From the NCBI GenBank assembly GCA_949288735.1, contig CASELE010000014.1, forward strand, positions 1 to 37,640: DNA of 37,640 nt. The letters run 5' to 3'. Origin of the DNA: an uncultured Alistipes sp. (lineage in GTDB: Bacteria; Bacteroidota; Bacteroidia; Bacteroidales; Rikenellaceae). Positions 32,376 to 37,640 of the stretch are shown here, in pieces. The first letter of the stretch is position 1; the number at the start of each line of letters is the position of its first letter. The notes under the pieces are model-generated. The model searched no databases, was not told the DNA's origin, and worked only from the letters and a program-made list of their open reading frames with translations. Both the position numbers and the translations under genes were made by a program.

Positions 32376-34697
32376 ATGAAGAGATCCCGACCGAAGAACC
32401 CGCTGCTGACGCTGTGCGTCCTCTGCGCCGCCGTCGCCCCGGCCGCGGCACACGGCTCGGATCCCCTGGCAGCGGGAGGCGAAGGGCCGCTGATGGACAC
32501 GGTGGTACAGGCCGGCAGCGTACAGGTGACGGCCATCAAGCAGGGACTCGCCCTGCGCGCCCAGCCCGTGGCGGCCACGGTCATGGAGGGCCGCACGCTC
32601 GAACGCACGCGCATCACGGCCCTGAAGGAGCTCTCGGCATTCGCCCCCAACCTCTTCGTCCCCGACTACGGCTCGCGCATGACCTCGACCCTCTACGTCC
32701 GCGGCCTCGGCGCCCGCATCGACCAGCCCGTGATGGGACTCAACGTGGACAACGTCCCCGTACTGAACAAGAACAACTACGATACGGAACTGGCCGACAT
32801 CGAGCGCATCGAGGTGTTGCGCGGTCCGCAGAGCACCCTATACGGACGCAATACGATGGGCGGCGTGGTGAATGTCTACACCCGTTCGCCGCTCGCCCGG
32901 CAGCAGACGCGGCTGAGCGCCGAATACGGAAGCGGACGCTCGATGCGCTTCCGCGCCTCGACCAGCCACCGGCTCGGCGACGAGGCGGGGGTGGCCGTCG
33001 CAGCCTGGTATACGCAGAGCGACGGTTTCTTCGAAAATGTCGCGACGGGAGAGCTCTGCGACAGGGAGCGGCTCGGCGGAGGACGCATCAAGACGGAGTG
33101 GCGCGGCCGGAACGGCCTGCGGCTCGAGAATACGGCCCTCTTCTCGCTGCTCGCACAGGGAGGCTACGCCTATGCCTATGCCGGCGGGGAGCTTCTCGAC
33201 GAAGTGGGGCGGCCGATCGCCGTCCCGGGCCAGATCGCCTACAATGACCCCTGCTCCTACGACCGTACCGCCTTCAGCGACGGCCTTACGCTGCGCTACG
33301 ACACGGAACGGTTCTCCGTCGCCTCGATCACCAGCTACCAGTACTCCGACGACCGGATGGTGCTCGACCAGGACTTTCTGCCCCTCTCCTACTTCACGCT
33401 CCGGCAGTCGCTCCGCGAGCATGCCGTGACGGAGGATCTCGTCGTCCGTTCGCCGGGCGAAGGGCGCTACCGCTGGCTCGTCGGAGCCTTCGGCTTCTAC
33501 AAGCACGGCCGCATGGAGGCCCCGGTGCTCTTCAAGCAGGACGGCATCGAGCGGCTGATTCTGGCCAACGCCAATGCCCACGACCCCGAATACCTCTACG
33601 AATGGCTCGATCCCGAGCTTCCGCTCGAGAGCGATTTCCGCATTCCCGACATGGGGGCGGCCCTCTACCACGAATCGGAGTTCCGGACCGGCGGCTGGTG
33701 CTTCACGGCGGGCCTGCGGCTCGACTACGAACACGTAAGGCTCCGCTACGCCAACCGAACGACGGCACGCTACGCCAAGATACACCGCACGTCGGGAGAG
33801 CGCTACCCGCTGGAGCTGACTCTCGACGAGGGGGGCACGCTGCGTCAGTCGTTCGTCGAACTGCTGCCCAAGGTCGCGGTCCGCTACCTCTTCCGTGCGG
33901 GCAACAACCTCTACCTCTCGGCCGCCAAGGGGTACAAGGCGGGCGGATACAACACGCAGATGTTCTCCGACGTACTGCAGCAGCAGATGATGAAGCGCAT
34001 GGGCTTCGGCTCCGAATACGAGATCGGCGACGTGGTGAGCTACCGGCCCGAAAAGAGCTGGAACTACGAGTTCGGAGGCCACTTCACGACCGCGGACCGG
34101 CGGCTGCAGGGCGACTTCGCCCTCTTCTGGATAGAGTGCCGCGACCAGCAGCTCACCGTCTTCCCCGAAGGGACCACCACCGGACGCATGATGACCAACG
34201 CCGGACGCACGCGCAGCCTCGGCGGCGAGTGTTCGGTGCTGGCCTCGCCGTGGCGCCGCGTGGAGCTTGCGGCGGCCTACGGATATACCCACGCCGCCTT
34301 CCGCCGCTACGACGACGGCCTTCGCGACTATGCCGGCAACCGCATACCCTACGCTCCCGAGCACACGCTCTCGGCCCGCATCGCCTGGACGGTTCCCACG
34401 GGCGTGCCCTGGCTCGGCGACCTGGTGCTCACAGCCTCGGCACGGGGTGCGGGACGCATCTACTGGAACGAAGAGAACAGCCTCGTGCAACCCTTCTACG
34501 CGCTGCTCGACGCCTCCGTGCGTTTCGAGCACGAGCGCTATTCGCTCGACGTGTGGGGACGCAATCTCACGGGGAGACGTTACGACACCTTTTATTTCGT
34601 CTCCATAGGCAATGCCTTTCTGCAGCGGGGGCGCCCCCGCACCTTCGGCATCACGCTGGACATACGGATAAATCACGATAACCCGAACCGAACATGA
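32376..34697 (+). CDS. TonB-dependent outer-membrane receptor
   Basis: The 773-residue protein has a signal peptide (about 1-27), a TonB-box-like segment (MDTVVQAGSVQVTA), a plug domain to about 170 and a long C-terminal barrel. The plug has TALKELSAFAPNLFV, YVRGLGARIDQPVM, and the signature DIERIEVLRGPQSTLYGRNT with GGVVNVYT. The barrel ends RPRTFGITLDIRI. It lacks the N-terminal carboxypeptidase-regulatory domain and SusD partner of glycan systems, resembling siderophore, cobalamin or haem receptors instead. The ATG at 32376 was chosen over an upstream TTG (32325) that lies in the promoter. It overlaps the next gene by 4 nt (ATGA). Confidence 0.85.
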   Translation: MKRSRPKNPLLTLCVLCAAVAPAAAHGSDPLAAGGEGPLMDTVVQAGSVQVTAIKQGLALRAQPVAATVMEGRTLERTRITALKELSAFAPNLFVPDYGSRMTSTLYVRGLGARIDQPVMGLNVDNVPVLNKNNYDTELADIERIEVLRGPQSTLYGRNTMGGVVNVYTRSPLARQQTRLSAEYGSGRSMRFRASTSHRLGDEAGVAVAAWYTQSDGFFENVATGELCDRERLGGGRIKTEWRGRNGLRLENTALFSLLAQGGYAYAYAGGELLDEVGRPIAVPGQIAYNDPCSYDRTAFSDGLTLRYDTERFSVASITSYQYSDDRMVLDQDFLPLSYFTLRQSLREHAVTEDLVVRSPGEGRYRWLVGAFGFYKHGRMEAPVLFKQDGIERLILANANAHDPEYLYEWLDPELPLESDFRIPDMGAALYHESEFRTGGWCFTAGLRLDYEHVRLRYANRTTARYAKIHRTSGERYPLELTLDEGGTLRQSFVELLPKVAVRYLFRAGNNLYLSAAKGYKAGGYNTQMFSDVLQQQMMKRMGFGSEYEIGDVVSYRPEKSWNYEFGGHFTTADRRLQGDFALFWIECRDQQLTVFPEGTTTGRMMTNAGRTRSLGGECSVLASPWRRVELAAAYGYTHAAFRRYDDGLRDYAGNRIPYAPEHTLSARIAWTVPTGVPWLGDLVLTASARGAGRIYWNEENSLVQPFYALLDASVRFEHERYSLDVWGRNLTGRRYDTFYFVSIGNAFLQRGRPRTFGITLDIRINHDNPNRT

Positions 34698-35149
34698 AAA
34701 AATGGTTACTTGCCCTCGTCGCCGCCGCCGCGCTGACGACGGCCTGCGACGAAGAGCGCGACTACGGAGCTCCGAACGAGGATTATGCGGGGACTCTGGT
34801 CGTCACGCTGCTCGACGACCCCGCACAGAGCTACACCTACGAGGGGAAACGTTTCAGTCTGGTCAGCGCCGACGACGGCACCATGACCCTCCGGATGCAC
34901 GAGACGCAGTTCGTGCCTCAGATGCCCCTGCTCACGATGGAGGTGCCGGGAATCGCCTTCACGCGCGAACCCGACCGGTTGCTGCTGAGCGGTGACCGCA
35001 TCGTACCGCTCATGGGCGGCACCCCCTACGAGCGTTACGTCATCACCTCGCTCGAAGGATCCCTCACCGACGGGATGCCGGACCATCGGCTGACCCTCGC
35101 CTTCGAGTGCATGGGCTTCCACGTGGTCTACGACGGCACGGGCAACTGA
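34694..35149 (+). CDS. calycin-like lipoprotein
   Basis: The 151-residue lipoprotein has a short leader with Cys18 (LTTAC) followed by the acidic DEE run, fitting the Bacteroidetes export signal to the cell surface. The body is beta-rich: YAGTLVVTLLDDPAQSYTYE, GTMTLRMHETQFVPQMPLL, and GGTPYERYVITSLEGSL with a closing strand GFHVVYDG. The pattern recalls the calycin-like (lipocalin-like) lipoproteins of Bacteroidales, but no database search was possible. It starts on the TonB receptor's stop (ATGA), so the two are translationally coupled and probably work together on the same ligand. Confidence 0.65.
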   Translation: MKKWLLALVAAAALTTACDEERDYGAPNEDYAGTLVVTLLDDPAQSYTYEGKRFSLVSADDGTMTLRMHETQFVPQMPLLTMEVPGIAFTREPDRLLLSGDRIVPLMGGTPYERYVITSLEGSLTDGMPDHRLTLAFECMGFHVVYDGTGN

Positions 35150-35169
35150 ACGAAACAAATTCCACAATC

Positions 35170-36027
35170 ATGATCAAGGAGGAGTATATTCCCTACGTGG
35201 ACGGCCTGATCGAACTGGCCGTCCGGGAAGACATCGGCGACGGCGACCATACGTCGCTCGCCTGCATTCCCGCCGAAGAGCGGGGCCGCATGCGTCTGCT
35301 CTGCAAGGAGGAGGGCATTCTCGCAGGTGTCGAGGTGGCACGGCGCGTCGTGCACCGGCTCGACCCCGAGGCGCTATTCGAGGAGCACCTGTCCGACGGG
35401 GCGCGCATCCGTCCGGGCGACATCGCCTTCCACGTGTCGGGGCGGATTCAGTCGCTGCTCCGGGCCGAGCGTATCGTACTGAACATCATGCAGCGCATGA
35501 GCGGCGTGGCGACCCAGACGTCCCGCTACGTAGAACGCCTGCAGGGACTCCACACCCGCGTGCTCGACACGCGCAAGACGACGCCCGGCATGCGCGTACT
35601 GGACAAGATGGCCGTGAAGATCGGCGGCGGAGAGAACCACCGCATGGGGCTCTTCGACATGATTCTGCTGAAGGACAACCATATCGACTTTGCCGGAGGT
35701 ATCGAGCCGGCCATCGCCCGCGTACGCGAGTACCTGCGCGCGACTGGACGGAAGCTCCCCATCGAGTGCGAGATACGCACACCGGAGGAGGTCGACCGTG
35801 TATTCGCCGCCGGAGGCGTGGACCGCATCATGTTCGACAACTTCACCCCGGAGCAGACCCGCGAGGCGGTACGCCGCGTCGCCGGACGCTGCGAGACCGA
35901 GTCGAGCGGAGGCATCACCCTCGAGACGCTGCGCACCTACGCCGAGTGCGGCGTGGACTTTATCTCGGTGGGAGCGCTGACCCACCACATCCGTTCGCTC
36001 GACCTCTCGCTCAAGGCCTGCGAATAG
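35170..36027 (+). CDS. nadC: nicotinate-nucleotide pyrophosphorylase (carboxylating)
   Basis: The cytoplasmic enzyme makes nicotinate mononucleotide from quinolinate and PRPP in de novo NAD synthesis. The 285-residue protein has REDIGDGDHTS at the start, IMQRMSGVATQTSRYV, and the phosphoribosyltransferase signature DTRKTTPGMRVLDKMAVKIG followed by GGENHRMGLFDMILLKDNHI. It ends with the GGITLETLRTYAECGVDFIS block. It is 20 nt after the calycin-like gene; co-transcription with the receptor pair is likely though perhaps incidental. nadE lies elsewhere in the window. Confidence 0.94.
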   Translation: MIKEEYIPYVDGLIELAVREDIGDGDHTSLACIPAEERGRMRLLCKEEGILAGVEVARRVVHRLDPEALFEEHLSDGARIRPGDIAFHVSGRIQSLLRAERIVLNIMQRMSGVATQTSRYVERLQGLHTRVLDTRKTTPGMRVLDKMAVKIGGGENHRMGLFDMILLKDNHIDFAGGIEPAIARVREYLRATGRKLPIECEIRTPEEVDRVFAAGGVDRIMFDNFTPEQTREAVRRVAGRCETESSGGITLETLRTYAECGVDFISVGALTHHIRSLDLSLKACE

Positions 36028-36060
36028 AGAGCGGCACGACACTTGCCGCAATGCAGCGGG

Positions 36061-36092
36061 CTCCGGCGGCCGCAACCGCACGGCCGCCGGGG
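36061..36092 (+). terminator. hairpin after nadC
   Basis: A 12-bp stem with one G-U pair (36061-36072 with 36081-36092, 8-nt loop) lies in the 100-nt gap before the next gene. It has no T run, so it may only pause or partially end transcripts. Confidence 0.35.
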
Positions 36093-36127
36093 CGTACCGC
36101 ACCGAACGCAAGCAACAGATACCGGAG

Positions 36128-37591
36128 ATGATCGATTTCAAACCCGTCGGGCTCGAGGACCGGGCAGCCATCGAACGCTACACGATACCCTCGGAGGTGG
36201 TCAACTGCGACCTCGCCTTCGCCAACATGTACTGCTGGCAGTTTCTCTACCAAAGCGCCTGGGCCGAGGTGGATGGCTTTCTCGTAATCCGCTTCCGTAT
36301 CGGCGGCGGGGAGCGGCTGGGCTACATGCAGCCCGTCGGAACGGGCGACTTCACTCCCCTCCTGCCGGCGCTGTGCGCCGATGCCCACGCCCACGGAGAG
36401 AGACTCCGCCTGATCGGTCTCACGGACGAGGGCCGCGAACTGCTGCGCCGCACATGCCCCGGCACCTTCGCATTCGAATCGGACCCCGCACTGGAGGACT
36501 ACATCTACAATGCCGACGACCTGCGCCATCTGCCCGGCCGCCGCTACCAGCCCAAGCGCAACCACCTCAACCGCTTCGAGGCCGAGCATCCCGATTTCCG
36601 CTACGAAGAGCTCACGCCCGACCGTTTCGGGGACTGCATGCAGCTCGAACGCATCTGGCGCATGGAGCGCGGGGGGCACGAGCCGGGACACGAGACCGAA
36701 CTGAGCGACGAACAGCGGGCCATGCAGCGGGCCTTCGCCCACTTCGACGAGCTGGGGCTGCGGGGCGGCTGCATCTACGTCGGGGGACGGATGGTGGCCT
36801 TCACCTACGGTTCGGCCGTCAACGGGCACACCTTCGACATACACGTCGAGAAGGCCGACACGACATGCGACGGCGCCTTCACGGCCATCAACCGTCTCTT
36901 TGCCGAACGGCTCCCCGAATGTTTCACCCGCATCAACCGCGAGGAGGACCTCGGCATCGAGGGGCTGCGCCGCGCCAAGCGCTCCTACCACCCGCTCTAC
37001 CTGCAGCACAAGTTCACGGCCATCCGCCTCCACCCCGACGAACAGGCCGTACGGTCGCTCTGGCAGGAGGCCTTCGGCGACGGGGACGACTTCGTCGACT
37101 CGTTCCTCATCCGCCACTACGACCACCGGCGCATGGTCGCCGAGGAGTGCGACGGCACGCTGTGCGCCATGGCCCATCTGATTCCCTTCCGCAGCGAACT
37201 GGGCCGCACGACCTACCTCTTCGGAGTCGCCACGGCCCGGGCCTTCCGCGGCCGCGGCATCGCATCGAGACTGCTGCGCCGCGCCGAGGAACTCTGCCGC
37301 ATGCGGGGCGACGACGCCCTCGTGCTGATACCCGACGGCGAGGGGCTGCGCGACTTCTACGCACGGCTCGGCTACGGGGGCGACCTGCCCGTGAGCTTCT
37401 CCACACCCGACGGCTTCGACTTCGGAACAGGGGAGCCGCACCGCGACAGGGCCATGGTGCTTCCTCTCACCGGGGCGGGACGTCGTACGGTCGACGCGCT
37501 GCACCTGACTGCCGGGGAGGTCCCCGCATCCGACGACGATCTCGGGGCCGAACCCTGCGACACCCTCTGCGGCAAGAGTGCCGGCCGATGA
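36128..37591 (+). CDS. DUF2156-GNAT fusion protein
   Basis: The 487-residue protein has two modules. Residues 1-300 match DUF2156, the GNAT-like domain of phosphatidylglycerol lysyltransferases: FANMYCWQFLYQSAWAEVDG, LPGRRYQPKRNHLNRF, and INREEDLGIEGLRRAKRSYH. The C-terminal part (about 305-450) has a GNAT acetyltransferase with the acyl-CoA-binding motif ATARAFRGRGIASRLLRRAE and the later GLRDFYARLGYGG. I recall separate neighbouring genes for these in related genomes, so a fusion is of interest; no internal stop or frame change is visible. There are no transmembrane segments, and substrates are unknown. The last 49 nt of the window hold nothing I can identify. Confidence 0.75.
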   Translation: MIDFKPVGLEDRAAIERYTIPSEVVNCDLAFANMYCWQFLYQSAWAEVDGFLVIRFRIGGGERLGYMQPVGTGDFTPLLPALCADAHAHGERLRLIGLTDEGRELLRRTCPGTFAFESDPALEDYIYNADDLRHLPGRRYQPKRNHLNRFEAEHPDFRYEELTPDRFGDCMQLERIWRMERGGHEPGHETELSDEQRAMQRAFAHFDELGLRGGCIYVGGRMVAFTYGSAVNGHTFDIHVEKADTTCDGAFTAINRLFAERLPECFTRINREEDLGIEGLRRAKRSYHPLYLQHKFTAIRLHPDEQAVRSLWQEAFGDGDDFVDSFLIRHYDHRRMVAEECDGTLCAMAHLIPFRSELGRTTYLFGVATARAFRGRGIASRLLRRAEELCRMRGDDALVLIPDGEGLRDFYARLGYGGDLPVSFSTPDGFDFGTGEPHRDRAMVLPLTGAGRRTVDALHLTAGEVPASDDDLGAEPCDTLCGKSAGR

Positions 37592-37640
37592 CACCGCCGG
37601 AGGCAGGCGGGCGGAAAGAGGCGCGCGGCGGTACCCTCGA

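Noticed and set aside
1..37640. tRNA, rRNA, riboswitch, CRISPR array, insertion sequence or prophage genes
   Set aside because: I saw no cloverleaf, no evenly spaced repeat-spacer array, no transposase or integrase motif, and no conserved riboswitch core in the intergenic gaps, most of which are under 130 bp.

Overview
The window looks like chromosome of a high-GC member of the Bacteroidales, most likely an Alistipes-like Rikenellaceae. The grounds are the gene families (fimbrillin-like, DUF4493 and PCMD lipoproteins, Porin_10-type putative porin, calycin-like lipoprotein, SusD-free TonB receptor), the recurrent Bacteroidetes promoter grammar (TTTG-like -33 box, 19-20 nt, TAnnTTTG -7 box), and G+C-rich third codon positions. 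The genus is an inference; no rRNA or tRNA gene is visible. I count 25 protein genes and no phage, transposase, CRISPR array or RNA gene.

Left third (1-10431): an envelope locus. Two paralogous outer-membrane barrel proteins run leftward (1892 to 184). Divergent from them, five consecutive lipoprotein genes run rightward (2132-10431): one fimbrillin-like, two DUF4493-like, one DUF4493-PCMD, one PCMD. The two divergent promoters carry the same ~31-bp element directly upstream of their -33 boxes, at the same distance, which argues that all seven genes are one co-regulated surface system. This is the best candidate in the window for something undescribed; a type V pilus-like or adhesin assembly is the working guess.

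Middle (10432-26250): housekeeping and envelope maintenance. Leftward: putative porin with a lytic transglycosylase, and phosphatidylserine synthase. Rightward: manC-murF-hydrolase; then a MazG-type pyrophosphohydrolase, an unknown 130-residue protein, an OPT oligopeptide transporter and tripeptidase PepT (peptide import plus cleavage); then nadE followed by a surface lipoprotein with nine leucine-rich repeats of about 27 residues. A strong bidirectional hairpin at 26208-26246 separates this from the leftward asnS-rpoN-PAP2-like unit.

Right (26263-37591): asnS-rpoN-membrane protein (leftward) shares an interleaved divergent promoter region with a rightward unit: a truncated GH2-like protein that has lost its catalytic glutamate, rlmH, and a LuxR-type regulator with a degenerate receiver domain. 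Then come a TonB-dependent receptor, a calycin-like lipoprotein, nadC, and a DUF2156-GNAT fusion. The sequence ends 49 bases after the last gene with nothing recognisable.
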